Origin: Pseudomonas sp. G2-4
Lineage (GTDB): Bacteria; Pseudomonadota; Gammaproteobacteria; Pseudomonadales; Pseudomonadaceae
Length of the DNA stretch: 64,000 nt
NCBI RefSeq assembly: GCF_030064125.1
Contig: NZ_CP125957.1
Coordinates: 6,041,001-6,105,000, forward strand
Direction of reading: 5' to 3'
Shown piece after piece: positions 10,743 to 23,602 of this stretch. Within the stretch, counting starts at the first letter, position 1. The number at the start of each line of letters is the position of its first letter. The translations under genes were made by a program, and so were the position numbers. The notes below the pieces were generated by a model. That model saw nothing but the letters and a program-made list of their open reading frames with translations, was not told the DNA's origin and ran no database searches.

Positions 10743-12044
10743 TTATTGCAAAGTGTGTTGCTCGATGAACTCCATCGGTTGCAGCCCTTCGCGACTGACC
10801 AGCCGGTTAAGCTCCGAGCGAGGCAGGCGAACAGCCAGCAGGTAGTCGCCTTCTTCGTCGTGTTCTTCTTTTTGCACCGCCCCCAACTCAAAGAATTGGG
10901 CACGCAGCCGGGCGAAACGTTGCGGTAACTTCAGCGTGCCGACAAACAGATCATTGCCCAACAGCTCCGCCACCGCCTGCTTGAGCAGGTCCAGGCCGCT
11001 GCCGTCACGGGCCGACAACCAGACCCGTTGCGGCTTGCCATCGGCATCGCGCTGAATCTGCGGTTCCACGCCTTCGAGCAAATCGAGTTTGTTGTATACC
11101 TCGAGGATCGGCAAGTCCTGGGCCCCGATCTCGCCCAGCACTACCATCACTTGCTCGATCTGCAGCATCCGGTCCGGCTCGGCGGCATCGATCACGTGCA
11201 GCAGCAGGTCGGAGTTGCTCGACTCTTCGAGCGTAGCCCGGAAAGCCTCGACCAGTTTATGCGGCAGGTGGCGGATGAAACCCACGGTGTCGGCCAGCAC
11301 GATCGGCCCGAGGTCGTCCAGGTCGAGCCGGCGCAGGGTCGGGTCGAGCGTGGCGAACAACTGGTCGGCGGCATAGACGTCCGACTGAGTGACGTTATTG
11401 AACAGGGTCGATTTGCCGGCGTTGGTATAACCCACCAGTGAAACCGTCGGGATGTCCGCGCGCTTGCGCCCGCGTCGCGACTGCTCGCGCTGGCTGCGGA
11501 CCTTTTCCAGGCGCCCCTTGATCTGGCGCAGGCGAACCCGCAGCAAGCGCCGGTCGGTTTCCAGCTGGGTTTCACCCGGGCCACGCAGACCGATACCGCC
11601 CTTCTGCCGCTCAAGGTGAGTCCAGCCGCGAACCAGCCGCGTACTCATGTGTTCAAGCTGGGCCAGTTCGACCTGGAGCTTGCCTTCATGGGTGCGGGCG
11701 CGTTGGGCGAAGATGTCGAGAATCAGGCCCGTCCGGTCGATCACGCGACACTCGAAAACACGTTCGAGGTTACGTTCCTGACTGGGCGTGAGGATGTGAT
11801 TGAAAATAACCAGATCGACCTGCTCGGCCTTGACCAGATCGCGCAACTCCTCGACCTTGCCACTACCGATCAGGAATTTGGCGGTTGGCCGATGACGCGG
11901 CACGTTGAAAAACGCGACGGTCTCGGCGCCAGCCGAAAGTGCCAGCTCCTGAAACTCCTGCGGATCTTCGCGCGCCTCAGGGTCCTGTCCATCCAAGTGA
12001 ACGAGAATGGCCCGCTCACCACCACCGTGGCGCTCAAAGAACAA
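10743..12044 (-). CDS. hflX: Ribosome-associated GTPase HflX
   Basis: A 433-aa GTPase that splits or rescues ribosomes under stress. N-terminal HflX domain, then G1 GYTNAGKST, G3 DTVGFIRHLP and G4 YNKLD. The family begins FFERHGGGERA, here with a TTG start codon at 12042-12044 preceded by AGGAG. The stop of hfq lies 12 nt upstream. The TTG start is the only one that preserves the conserved N-terminus. Confidence 0.96.
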   Translation of the reverse strand: MFFERHGGGERAILVHLDGQDPEAREDPQEFQELALSAGAETVAFFNVPRHRPTAKFLIGSGKVEELRDLVKAEQVDLVIFNHILTPSQERNLERVFECRVIDRTGLILDIFAQRARTHEGKLQVELAQLEHMSTRLVRGWTHLERQKGGIGLRGPGETQLETDRRLLRVRLRQIKGRLEKVRSQREQSRRGRKRADIPTVSLVGYTNAGKSTLFNNVTQSDVYAADQLFATLDPTLRRLDLDDLGPIVLADTVGFIRHLPHKLVEAFRATLEESSNSDLLLHVIDAAEPDRMLQIEQVMVVLGEIGAQDLPILEVYNKLDLLEGVEPQIQRDADGKPQRVWLSARDGSGLDLLKQAVAELLGNDLFVGTLKLPQRFARLRAQFFELGAVQKEEHDEEGDYLLAVRLPRSELNRLVSREGLQPMEFIEQHTLQ

Positions 12045-12056
12045 AGGAGACTCCTA

Positions 12057-12317
12057 TCAGGCGTTACCCGGCTCAGCGTCACCGCCTTCGGATTCGGTTG
12101 CGCTAGGCAGACGAATTGGACGAACTGGCACGACTGTCGAGATCGCGTGCTTGTAGACCATCTGGCTGACGGTGTTTTTCAGAAGGATGACGAACTGGTC
12201 GAAAGACTCGATCGTGCCTTGCAGTTTGATCCCGTTGACCAGATAGATGGACACCCCAACTTTCTCTTTACGTAAAGTGTTCAAGTAAGGGTCTTGTAGC
12301 GAATGCCCTTTTGACAT
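12057..12317 (-). CDS. hfq: RNA chaperone Hfq
   Basis: An 86-aa hexameric Sm-like protein that pairs small RNAs with mRNAs. Sm1 ([19 protein letters not shown]) and Sm2 ([10 protein letters not shown]) motifs are intact and the distal-face residues are typical. A short acidic C-terminal tail ([12 protein letters not shown]) follows. The start is the ATG of [10 protein letters not shown] at 12317; eight extra codons upstream are open but not family-like. It sits in the conserved miaA-hfq-hflX order. Confidence 0.98.
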   Translation of the reverse strand: MSKGHSLQDPYLNTLRKEKVGVSIYLVNGIKLQGTIESFDQFVILLKNTVSQMVYKHAISTVVPVRPIRLPSATESEGGDAEPGNA

Positions 12318-12409
12318 GTGCCGCACTCCTTTAAGGATCAATAATAAAAAATCGGAATCAGATGGCTTGGGCCGTCACACCCCCAAGGATAGACGGCAAT
12401 TGCAAGGAC

Positions 12410-15290
<2,881 letters not shown>

Positions 15291-15294
<4 letters not shown>

Positions 15295-16721
15295 CGCTGT
15301 ACCGCCACTTCATTGCTGGGAATGGTCAGGGTCTGACCGATCTTGAGCGCGTCGCTCTTGAGATTGTTGGCACTGCGCAAGGTGGCGGGTGACACCTGAT
15401 AGCGCACGGCGATCATCGCCAGGGTTTCGCCGGGGCTGACCCGATGGTCCCGCGGGCCTTGGGCGATCTTGCCCGAGTCGCGCAACCAGGCAATGTAGGT
15501 GCCTGGCGGTGGGTTCTGCTGGAAGAACTGCCGCACGCCACTGCTGATGGAGCGGGCCAGCGCCTGCTGGTGGTTGGCAGACGACAGCTTGGACGCTTCG
15601 TTGGCGTTGGAGATGAACCCGGTCTCCACCAGGATCGAGGGGATGTCCGGCGACTTGAGCACCATGAATCCGGCCTGCTCGACCCGCTGCTTGTGCAACG
15701 GCGTGACACGACCGATGTTGCTCAAGACCTTCTGGCCAACGTTCAGGCTGGAGGTCAAGGAGGCGGTCATCGACAGATCGAGCAAGACACCGGCGAGCAT
15801 CCGGTCCTTGTCGTCGAGGCTGACATTACCGGCACCGCCAATCAGGTCGGAACGGTTTTCGCTGTCGGCCAGCCAACGGGCGGTCTCGGAGGTAGCGCCA
15901 CGGTCGGACAGGGCAAACACCGAAGCCCCGAAGGCAGCCGCCGAGGGCGCGGCGTCGGCGTGGATGGAGACGAACAGGTCTGCGCCTTTCTTACGGGCGA
16001 TTTCCGTGCGGCCACGCAAGGGGATGAAGTAGTCGCCGGTACGGGTCAGTTCGGCCCGGAAACCTTTCATGCCGTTGACCTGACGCTGCAACTCACGGGC
16101 GATGGACAGCACCACGTCTTTTTCACGCTGTCCGCGAGAGCCCGAGGCCCCCGGGTCTTCGCCACCGTGGCCGGCGTCGATCACGACGATGATGTCACGC
16201 TTGCCGGCCGGGGCCGGTGGCAGCTTGATCGCAGGTTCAGTCGGCGTGACCGGTACTGCCGGCAACGTCGCGACATTGGTGGGCGGCGGCGGTGGCGGTG
16301 CGGCGTCGGCCGGATTGTCGAACAGGTCCACCACCAACCGGTTGCCATACTGGGCGTTCGGGGCCAGGGTGAAGCTTTTCGGGGTCACAGCCTTTTTCAG
16401 GTCGATGACCACCCGCAGGTCGGTCGGCGTCCGCTGGGCCGAGCGCATCGAGGTAATGGGGGTGTTGGCGGTGGCCACGTTCAACGGCGCCCCCAGGGAC
16501 GCGCCATTGATGTCGATCACCAGGCGATCCGGGGCCGTCAGGGTGAATACGCTGTGCTGCACCGGGCCCGTCAGGTCAAAGACCAGCCGTGTGTTGTCCG
16601 GCGCCCGCCAGAGGCGAACGCTGTTGACCTTTGTCTCGGCCACAGCATCGACGGCCAGTGCCGTAAGCAACAGTCCTACGACAGCAACCACCGCGCGAAC
16701 GCGCATACCAAACCCCATCAT
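15291..16721 (-). CDS. amiB: N-acetylmuramoyl-L-alanine amidase AmiB
   Basis: A 476-aa periplasmic cell-division amidase that cuts the stem peptide from peptidoglycan. Signal peptide ([18 protein letters not shown]), AMIN domain, zinc amidase domain beginning [18 protein letters not shown] with later zinc-ligand regions, and a C-terminal LysM repeat ([20 protein letters not shown]). Start ATG at 16721 shares one base with the tsaE stop; a second ATG follows at once at 16718 and a TTG lies at 16724. Confidence 0.96.
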
Positions 16722-17191
16722 CAATTAGTTTCCAATGCCAAAGCGGCACACCACGACTCGCCACGCGAGCCTTGCGGCGTCAGTTTCAGCGAACGCCCGC
16801 CGTTCTGCGCGCCAATGGTAATGGTCAGGTCGGGCTTTGGCAAAAAGCCTGCACCCTTCTGGGGCCATTCGATCAGGCACAAGGCATCATCTTCGAAATA
16901 ATCGCGGATGCCGAGGAATTCCAGCTCCTCAGGATCCACCAGTCGATACAGATCGAAATGGAAGGCACGAACGTCACCGATCTCGTAGGGCTCGACCAAG
17001 GTGAATGTAGGGCTTTTTACCGAGCCGACATGCCCGAGGCCGCGAATGATGCCGCGGGACAAGGTGGTTTTCCCCGCACCTAGGTCGCCTTCGAGAAAAA
17101 TCAGCCCATGACCCGCAGTGGTGCGCGCTATACGCGCCCCGAATTCCGTCATGGCGTGTTCGTCCGCCACGTACAGGGTTACTTCAGACAC
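16721..17191 (-). CDS. tsaE: tRNA threonylcarbamoyladenosine biosynthesis ATPase TsaE
   Basis: A 156-aa essential ATPase for t6A37 synthesis with TsaB/TsaD. Walker A EGDLGAGKTTLSRG, then VKSPTFTLV and FDLYRL as in the family. A GTG start at 17189-17191 gives SEVTLYVADE as the N-terminus and overlaps the nnr end by 13 nt; longer versions run into nnr. Confidence 0.95.
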   Translation of the reverse strand: MSEVTLYVADEHAMTEFGARIARTTAGHGLIFLEGDLGAGKTTLSRGIIRGLGHVGSVKSPTFTLVEPYEIGDVRAFHFDLYRLVDPEELEFLGIRDYFEDDALCLIEWPQKGAGFLPKPDLTITIGAQNGGRSLKLTPQGSRGESWCAALALETN

Positions 17192-18678
17192 GGTGAATGC
17201 TCCTCCAACAACTGACGAATGGCCGGGATCAAATCGGTCGCCGCCAGCCCCCGGCCCGACCGACCGGCTTGGGCACCGGCATTGGCGTGCAGCCAGACCG
17301 CCAGGCACGCTGCCTCAAAACCCTCCATGCCCTGGGCCATCAAGGCGCCGACCACGCCGGCCAACACGTCCCCCAGGCCGGCCGTGGCCATGGCCGGATG
17401 GCCCTGACTGCAAACGGCCAGGCGACCGTCCGGGCTGGCAATCAGGCTGCCGGCGCCCTTGAGAATCACTGTGGCAGTGTATTTGTTACTCAATGCGTAG
17501 GCCGCCGCTGGCCGGTCGGCCTGTACCTGAGCCGTGGAGATATTCAGAAGCCGCGCCGCCTCGCCCGGATGCGGGGTGATGACACAGTGCTCGGGCAAAC
17601 TGACATCGCCGCTGCCCAGCAGGTTCAGCGCATCGGCATCCCACACTTGCGGCAGCGGCGCATTGGCCGCCGCCGACAGCAGGCTACGCCCCCATGCAGC
17701 CTGGCCCAGCCCCGGCCCGACCACCAGCACACTGGCCTGTTTGAGCAAGCCCATCAACTGGTTGGCCGAATGGGTGCCCTGCACCATGACCTCAGGCAAG
17801 CGCGTCAGCGCAGCGGACACATGCTCGCTGCGGGTTGCCATGGACACCATGCCCGCGCCGCAACGCAGGGCGCTTTCGGCACTCATCTGGATGGCGCCGC
17901 CAAAACCCCGGTCGCCGCCGATCAACAGGACATGACCAAACCGGCCTTTGTGGGACGTGGGCATGCGAGGCGTCAGACGCGGCAGATTATGCGGTGAGAG
18001 CAGTCGGGCACTGGCAGGTGCCGCTTCAACGATGTCAGGGTCGGCGTGCAGGTCGTTGAACACCAACTCGCCCACCCGATCCGCCGCGTCCCCCGTGAAC
18101 AGGCCCAGCTTCAGGCCAATGAACGTCACGGTCAGGTCGGCGACCACCGCCGTACCCAGCACCCGACCGGTGTCGGCACACAGCCCGGAAGGAATATCCA
18201 CCGCAGCGACCGGCAGGCCACTGACATTGATCGTGTCGATGGCACGAACGTAGGGCTCGCGTACTTCGCCGCTCAATCCAGTGCCGAGCAACGCGTCCAG
18301 CAGCACGCCGCGCAATTCGGACTCGTCCGACCACGATTCTACCGGGACGCCTACAGCGACAGCCTCGGCGTGGGCATTGGCGGCATCGCCCAGCAGACGC
18401 CGGGGCTCACCCACCGTCAGCACCCGCACCGACCAACCGGCGCGTCGGGCCAGGGTCGCCACCAGGTAACCATCGCCCGCGTTGTTGCCGTGGCCGGCCA
18501 GCACGGTCAGCTCGCTGGCATCAGGCCAGTGCCGGACGATCGCGCGCCACGTCGCGCGAGCAGCGCGCTGCATCAATTCGAAGCCGGCGGTGCCCGCCGC
18601 GATCAGTTGTGCGTCGAGGGCCCGGACCTGCGCGGCGCTGTACAGCGCGTCGGGAAAATCATCTTTAGTGTGCGGCAT
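17179..18678 (-). CDS. nnr: Bifunctional NAD(P)H-hydrate epimerase/dehydratase
   Basis: A 499-aa metabolite-repair enzyme. The N-terminal epimerase half has GHGNNAGDGYLVATLARR. The C-terminal ADP-dependent dehydratase half has GGDRGFGGAIQMSAESALR, ITPHPGEAARLL and the catalytic-site GHPAMATAGLGDVLAG. It corresponds to the old YjeF/YjjX-type name. ATG at 18678 is chosen because upstream codons run through the divergent promoter region with queG. It is the first gene of the long minus-strand cluster. Confidence 0.95.
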   Translation of the reverse strand: MPHTKDDFPDALYSAAQVRALDAQLIAAGTAGFELMQRAARATWRAIVRHWPDASELTVLAGHGNNAGDGYLVATLARRAGWSVRVLTVGEPRRLLGDAANAHAEAVAVGVPVESWSDESELRGVLLDALLGTGLSGEVREPYVRAIDTINVSGLPVAAVDIPSGLCADTGRVLGTAVVADLTVTFIGLKLGLFTGDAADRVGELVFNDLHADPDIVEAAPASARLLSPHNLPRLTPRMPTSHKGRFGHVLLIGGDRGFGGAIQMSAESALRCGAGMVSMATRSEHVSAALTRLPEVMVQGTHSANQLMGLLKQASVLVVGPGLGQAAWGRSLLSAAANAPLPQVWDADALNLLGSGDVSLPEHCVITPHPGEAARLLNISTAQVQADRPAAAYALSNKYTATVILKGAGSLIASPDGRLAVCSQGHPAMATAGLGDVLAGVVGALMAQGMEGFEAACLAVWLHANAGAQAGRSGRGLAATDLIPAIRQLLEEHSPCLK

Positions 18679-18741
18679 GCGTCTTCGGGCTCCGATGTCT
18701 GGCAGAATTATACGCATCTCAGCTCCGGTTTCTCTCGCCTC

Positions 18742-19821
18742 ATGCCTGTCATCCCCACAGACCTCCCCGCCCTCGCCCAATCCATCAAGGACTGGGGGCG
18801 CGAACTGGGTTTCCAGCAAGTCGGCATCAGCGGCCTGGACCTTGCCGAGCATGAGCAACATTTGCAGCGCTGGCTCGACGCGGGCTATCACGGCGAGATG
18901 GACTACATGGCTGCCCACGGCAGCAAACGCTCGCACCCCGACGAACTGGTGCCGGGCACGCTGCGGGTGGTGTCCCTGCGTATGGACTACCTGCCGGGCG
19001 ACACGCAAATGGCGCAATTGCTCGCCGAACCGGAAAAGGCCTACGTCTCGCGTTATGCATTGGGCCGCGATTACCACAAATTGATCCGTAAACGTGTGCA
19101 GCAACTGGCAGAAAAAATCCAGGCCGTCATCGGCCCCTTTGGCTATCGCGCCTTCGTCGACAGCGCACCGGTGCTGGAAAAAGCCATCGCCGAACAGGCC
19201 GGCCTGGGCTGGATCGGCAAAAACACCCTGGTGTTGAACCGCAAGGCTGGCAGTTATTTTTTCTTGAGCGAGCTGTTCGTTGACTTGCCCCTGCCGGTAG
19301 ACCCGCCCCACACCAGCGAACATTGCGGAAAATGCACGGCGTGCCTGGACATCTGCCCTACGAATGCCTTCGTCGGGCCCTACGTGCTGGATGCCCGTCG
19401 GTGCATTTCCTACCTGACCATCGAACTGAAAAGTGCCATCCCCGAAGAACTGCGGCCCTTGATTGGCAATCGGGTGTTCGGGTGTGATGACTGCCAGATC
19501 GTCTGCCCGTGGAACCGCTTCGCCCGACCCTCCGGGGAAAGCGACTTCAAGCCGCGACACAACCTGGACAACGCCGGGCTGGCCGAGCTGTTCCTGTGGG
19601 ACGAGGACACGTTTCTACGCAGCACCGAAGGCTCGCCGCTGCGCCGCGCCGGTTATGAGCGCTGGCTGCGCAACCTGGCGGTGGGCCTTGGCAATGCACC
19701 ATCAACCATTCCGGTGCTGCAAGCGCTGGAGGCGCGACGCGATTATCCGTCGGAACTGGTGCGCGAGCATGTCGAGTGGGCGTTGCGCCAACACGCCAAG
19801 CGTCAGACCTCGTCGTTATAA
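18742..19821 (+). CDS. queG: Epoxyqueuosine reductase
   Basis: A 359-aa cobalamin- and Fe-S-dependent enzyme for the last step of queuosine synthesis in tRNA. Two [4Fe-4S] motifs are visible: CGKCTACLDICPTNAF and CDDCQIVCPWN. Start is the ATG at 18742 (PVIPTDLPALAQSIK); the open frame extends far upstream as an antisense shadow of nnr. Divergent from nnr with only 63 nt between the starts, including a TATACG that could serve as a -10 element. Its 3' end overlaps the converging UPF0126 gene by 19 nt. Confidence 0.96.
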   Translation: MPVIPTDLPALAQSIKDWGRELGFQQVGISGLDLAEHEQHLQRWLDAGYHGEMDYMAAHGSKRSHPDELVPGTLRVVSLRMDYLPGDTQMAQLLAEPEKAYVSRYALGRDYHKLIRKRVQQLAEKIQAVIGPFGYRAFVDSAPVLEKAIAEQAGLGWIGKNTLVLNRKAGSYFFLSELFVDLPLPVDPPHTSEHCGKCTACLDICPTNAFVGPYVLDARRCISYLTIELKSAIPEELRPLIGNRVFGCDDCQIVCPWNRFARPSGESDFKPRHNLDNAGLAELFLWDEDTFLRSTEGSPLRRAGYERWLRNLAVGLGNAPSTIPVLQALEARRDYPSELVREHVEWALRQHAKRQTSSL

Positions 19822-20414
19822 ACGAACTTCGGCATTTCCCAGTGAAAGCGGATCGCCAGGAGCCGCAACAGGAAACCGCCGAACAAGGTGATGAGAATCG
19901 CCTGTTCGCTCGGCAACTGCAGGTAGACGCACAACAAGTAGCACCACGCCGCAGCAAACGAGACGCTGGCATAGAGCTCACGACGGAAAATCAGTGGAAT
20001 ATCGTTGCAGAAGATGTCCCGCAGGATGCCGCCGAACACGCCCGTGATAACCCCGCTGACCGACGCCACCAACATGCCGTGGCCCATTTCCAGGGCCGTC
20101 ATGCAGCCGATCAGCGTAAACGCCACCAGGCCCACGGCGTCGAGCACCAGGAACAACGAGCGCAGATGGCGCATCCAGCGCGCCAGGAACACCGTCAGCA
20201 TCGCCGCCGCGGTGGTCAGCACCAGGTATTCCGGGTGTTTGACCCAGGTCAGCGGGTAATGGCCGAGCAGCACGTCGCGCACCGAGCCGCCGCCCAACGC
20301 CGTGATACAGGCGATTAGCACCACGCCGAACCAGTCCATGCCACGACGCCCGGCGGACAAGGCGCCGGTCATGGCTTCGGCGGTGATGGCAATCAGATAA
20401 AGCATCAGCAACAT
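19803..20414 (-). CDS. UPF0126/TRIC-like membrane protein
   Basis: A 203-aa protein with about seven hydrophobic helices and two internal repeats, each with a G-rich signature (GGGSVRDVLLGHYP and GGILRDIFCNDIP). This is the UPF0126 family (YadS/YicG type), related to trimeric cation channels and reported to move glycine in some members; substrate here is unknown. Its stop lies inside the last codons of the converging queG. Confidence 0.88.
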   Translation of the reverse strand: MLLMLYLIAITAEAMTGALSAGRRGMDWFGVVLIACITALGGGSVRDVLLGHYPLTWVKHPEYLVLTTAAAMLTVFLARWMRHLRSLFLVLDAVGLVAFTLIGCMTALEMGHGMLVASVSGVITGVFGGILRDIFCNDIPLIFRRELYASVSFAAAWCYLLCVYLQLPSEQAILITLFGGFLLRLLAIRFHWEMPKFVYNDEV

Positions 20415-20520
20415 GATGGCGGTCCTTGCAGGAAGGCGCGCAGTCTAGCCATTTCGGGCAGGCACCAAAAGAGGGCAAAGCCACGACCTCTGCCTGAACC
20501 CCAGTCCAAACAAGATCCCC

Positions 20521-20640
20521 GTGGCGAGGGAGCTTGCTCCCGCTCGGCTGCGCAGCAGTCGCAAACCGGACAACTCGGTCTACCTGAAAGACTGTCAGGG
20601 CCTGCTTCGCAGGCCAGCGGGAGCAAGCTCCCTCGCCACA
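20521..20640. repeat. REPIN, type A
   Basis: Inverted GTGGCGAGGGAGCTTGCTCC arms 80 nt apart, with an inner GGCCTGCTTCGCAGGCC hairpin, between the UPF0126 gene and orn. Confidence 0.9.
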
Positions 20641-20659
20641 AGAGCTCCGTACGCTTCGA

Positions 20660-21202
20660 TCAGAACTTGATGAAATGCTTGCGGTAATGCTGCAACTCGG
20701 CAATGGACTCGCGAATGTCGTCCAGGGCCAGGTGGCTGCCACCCTTCTGGAAGCTGTCACGCACCTCTGGAGCCCAGCGGGCGGCCAGTTCCTTGAGGGT
20801 GGAAACGTCCAGGTTGCGGTAATGGAAATAACTTTCCAGGGATTTCATGTGGGTGTAGAGGAAGCGACGGTCCTGACAGATGCTGTTGCCGCAGATCGGC
20901 GACTTGCCCTTCGGCACCCACTGCTCCAGGAACGCGATGGTCTGGGCTTCGGCCTCGGCCATGCTGATTTTGCTCTCGCGCACCCGCTGGGTCAGGCCCG
21001 AGCCGCCGTGCTGGCGAGTGTTCCATTCGTCCATGCCGGCCAGGATCTCGTCGCTGTGATGGATCGCGATCACCGGACCTTCGGCCAAGGTGTTGAGGTC
21101 ACTGTCGGTGACGATGGTGGCCATTTCGATGATGACATCGGTGTCGGGATTCAGACCGGTCATTTCCAGGTCGATCCAGATCAGGTTCTGCGGGTTTTGC
21201 AT
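20660..21202 (-). CDS. orn: Oligoribonuclease
   Basis: A 180-aa 3'-5' exoribonuclease of the DEDDh class that finishes RNA degradation and cleaves pGpG from c-di-GMP turnover. Asp11 and Glu13 (IWIDLEMTG), [11 protein letters not shown] and the final [11 protein letters not shown] are the metal and catalytic residues of the family. GAGGAG precedes the ATG by about 7 nt. Divergent from rsgA, as in other pseudomonads. Confidence 0.98.
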   Translation of the reverse strand: MQNPQNLIWIDLEMTGLNPDTDVIIEMATIVTDSDLNTLAEGPVIAIHHSDEILAGMDEWNTRQHGGSGLTQRVRESKISMAEAEAQTIAFLEQWVPKGKSPICGNSICQDRRFLYTHMKSLESYFHYRNLDVSTLKELAARWAPEVRDSFQKGGSHLALDDIRESIAELQHYRKHFIKF

Positions 21203-21309
21203 GGGGGAGCTCCTCGGCGTAGCTGCGCAGTTTAGCCTAGGCGGGCCCTTGGGCGTGCTAAACTCGCCGCCGTTTTACCTAATCGCTGCATTCTTCATAC
21301 GGAACACCC

Positions 21310-22341
21310 ATGGCCAAACGCCAACTCAATCGTCGTCAAAATTGGCGCATCGAAAAAATCCAGGGTGAGCGCGCTGCCCGCGCCGCCAAACGCGAGTCCA
21401 GTGCTGTCGAAGCCTTGGAAGGTGGCGACCTGGGCCCGGAACAGACCGGCCTGGTGATCGCCCACTTCGGTGTGCAGGTCGAGGTCGAGGCCCGGGAAGG
21501 CGAACTGGCCGGCCAAGTGTTCCGCTGCCACTTGCGCGCCAACCTGCCAGCCCTGGTCACGGGCGACCAAGTGGTCTGGCGTGCCGGCAACCAAGGCATC
21601 GGCGTGATCGTGGCGCAATTGCCACGCAACACCGAGCTGTGCCGTCCGGACAGCCGAGGCCAGCTCAAGCCGGTTGCCGCCAACGTCGACATGATCGTCA
21701 TCGTGTTCGCCCCACTGCCCGAGCCCCACGCCAACCTGATCGACCGCTACCTGGTGGCAGCCGAACACGCCGGCATCCGCCCGTTGTTGCTGCTCAACAA
21801 GTTCGACCTGATCGATGAGTACAACGCGCCGGCGCTGAACGCCCTGCTGTCGGTCTATCGGGATCTGGGTTACCCGGTGCTGGAAGTCTCGGCCCATCAC
21901 GGCGACGGCATGGAGAAACTGCAGGAACAACTGGACGGACGCATCAGTGTGTTCGTCGGCCAGTCCGGCGTGGGCAAGTCTTCGCTGGTCAACAGCCTGC
22001 TGCCGGAAGTCGAGACCCGCGTCGGGCCGTTGTCCGAATTGTCCGGCCAGGGCACCCACACCACCACCACTGCGCGGTTGTTCCACTTCCCCGGCGGCGG
22101 TGAATTGATCGACTCGCCGGGTATCCGTGAATTCGGTCTGGGCCACGTCAGCCGGGCCGATGTCGAAGCCGGGTTCATCGAGTTCAATGAGCTGATCGGC
22201 ACCTGCCGCTTCCGCGACTGCAAACACGACCGCGAACCCGGCTGCGCCCTGCTCAAGGCGCTGGAAGAAGGCCGCGTGCATCAGCAACGGATGAACAGCT
22301 ATCGCTCGATCATCGCCAGCTTGCCGGAAAGCAGTTACTGA
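21310..22341 (+). CDS. rsgA: Small-subunit ribosome maturation GTPase RsgA
   Basis: A 343-aa circularly permuted GTPase: G4 NKFDLI comes before G1 [12 protein letters not shown] and G3 DSPGIREFG. An OB fold precedes them and a zinc knuckle [14 protein letters not shown] follows. A basic N-terminal extension ([15 protein letters not shown]) is usual. It acts in late 30S assembly. Confidence 0.97.
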   Translation: MAKRQLNRRQNWRIEKIQGERAARAAKRESSAVEALEGGDLGPEQTGLVIAHFGVQVEVEAREGELAGQVFRCHLRANLPALVTGDQVVWRAGNQGIGVIVAQLPRNTELCRPDSRGQLKPVAANVDMIVIVFAPLPEPHANLIDRYLVAAEHAGIRPLLLLNKFDLIDEYNAPALNALLSVYRDLGYPVLEVSAHHGDGMEKLQEQLDGRISVFVGQSGVGKSSLVNSLLPEVETRVGPLSELSGQGTHTTTTARLFHFPGGGELIDSPGIREFGLGHVSRADVEAGFIEFNELIGTCRFRDCKHDREPGCALLKALEEGRVHQQRMNSYRSIIASLPESSY

Positions 22342-22371
22342 CCTGCATGCAATTTGAAGCCGATCACTAGC

Positions 22372-22503
22372 GTGGCGAGGGAGCTTGCTCCCGCTGGGCT
22401 GCGAAGCAGCCCCAAAACCTGCCAAATACAGAGCATCAGACACACCGCACCCGCCGGCTTACGACTGCTTCGCAGCCGAGCGGGAGCAAGCTCCCTCGCC
22501 ACA
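22372..22503. repeat. REPIN, type A
   Basis: Two inverted GTGGCGAGGGAGCTTGCTCC arms between rsgA and motB, with inner GGGCTGCGAAGCAGCCC and ACTGCTTCGCAG hairpins. Confidence 0.9.
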
Positions 22504-22521
22504 AAGGCAAGCAGTCTCAAG

Positions 22522-22561
22522 CCCACAAAAAAGCCGACAACGATGTCGGCTTTTTTGTGGG
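22522..22561. terminator. Bidirectional terminator between rsgA and motB
   Basis: A perfect 18-bp inverted repeat with an ACGA loop: CCCACAAAAAAGCCGACA and its complement. GC core flanked by A6 and T6, so it works on both strands for the converging rsgA and motB. Confidence 0.93.
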
Positions 22562-23599
22562 TCACTGTGCAGGCGCTCCGTCAGGCTTGGGCGCAGCGTC
22601 GTCGAACAGGTTCAGACGCTCACGCAGCTCATGGGCCGGCACGGGCTGCTGGTCCGCCGGCAAGGCGTTCGGATCAGCTGCGGCGCCAGGCGTCTCGGGC
22701 ACCTCACCCGGTGCGCCCTGCCCTTGGGCCGGATCCGGCGCCGGATCATCGGTTTGCGAACCTTCGATGGCTTGCTGGGCCTTTCTGGTCAACACCACGA
22801 TATCAATACGCCGGTTGACCGGGTTGAACGGTTCCTTGCGGTCGAACAACGCCGAGGACGCATACCCCACCACCCGCGCCACCTGTTCGTCCGGATAACT
22901 GCCAGCCACCAAGGCACGGCGTGCCGCATTGGCGCGGTTGGCGGACAGCTCCCAGTTACCGAAGTCACCCTTGCCGACGAAGGGCTTGGCGTCGGTATGA
23001 CCGCTTATGCTGATTTTGTTCGGCACCGCTTTGATGGTGTCGGCCATGGCCAGGAGAATATCTTCGAAATAAGGCTTCAGGCGCGCGCTGCCGGAATCGA
23101 ACATCGGCCGGTTCTCGGCGTCCATGATCTGGATGCGCAGGCCGTTCGGTGTGATTTCGAACAGGATCTGGTCCTTGAATTTCTGCAGTTGCGGATTTTC
23201 TTCGACCTTGTTCTGCAACTCTTGCAGTAACAACTCCAGGCGCTCGCGCTCCATCTGCTCGGCCATGCCCTCAACCTGCTCGGAATCCACCGTCACCTTG
23301 TCGGGCTGAGGCTGGGATTTGACTTCCGGGTTGAGGGTCGTTTCCGGCGCCAGGGTCGGCGAGCCACCCAGGTCGATGATGTACGGTGTGCCGCTTTCGG
23401 AAAAGCCGACCGGATCCTTGAAGTAACCGGCGATGGCGATCTTCTGTTCCGGGGTCGCGGTGGACAGCAGCCACAGCACCAGGAAGAACGCCATCATCGC
23501 CGTCGCGAAGTCGGCGAAGGCGATTTTCCAGGCGCCCCCGTGATGCCCAGCGGCTATGCGCTTGACGCGCTTGATGATAATCGGCTGGTTATTTTCCAT
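22562..23599 (-). CDS. motB: Flagellar motor stator protein MotB
   Basis: A 345-aa stator subunit. One N-terminal membrane segment carries the proton-binding Asp30 (WKIAFADFATAMMAF). A plug/linker region and an OmpA-like peptidoglycan-binding domain (ISGHTDAKP ... NWELSANRANAARR) follow. A proline/aspartate-rich C-terminal tail (PAPDPAQGQGAPGEVPETPG) extends beyond the domain. Three nucleotides separate it from motA. The use of H+ rather than Na+ is inferred from family. Confidence 0.97.
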   Translation of the reverse strand: MENNQPIIIKRVKRIAAGHHGGAWKIAFADFATAMMAFFLVLWLLSTATPEQKIAIAGYFKDPVGFSESGTPYIIDLGGSPTLAPETTLNPEVKSQPQPDKVTVDSEQVEGMAEQMERERLELLLQELQNKVEENPQLQKFKDQILFEITPNGLRIQIMDAENRPMFDSGSARLKPYFEDILLAMADTIKAVPNKISISGHTDAKPFVGKGDFGNWELSANRANAARRALVAGSYPDEQVARVVGYASSALFDRKEPFNPVNRRIDIVVLTRKAQQAIEGSQTDDPAPDPAQGQGAPGEVPETPGAAADPNALPADQQPVPAHELRERLNLFDDAAPKPDGAPAQ

Positions 23600-23602
23600 G
23601 AC

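Noticed and set aside
15444..16901. Plus-strand frame of 485 codons opposite amiB
   Set aside because: Shadow of amiB and tsaE; composition typical of an antisense high-GC frame.
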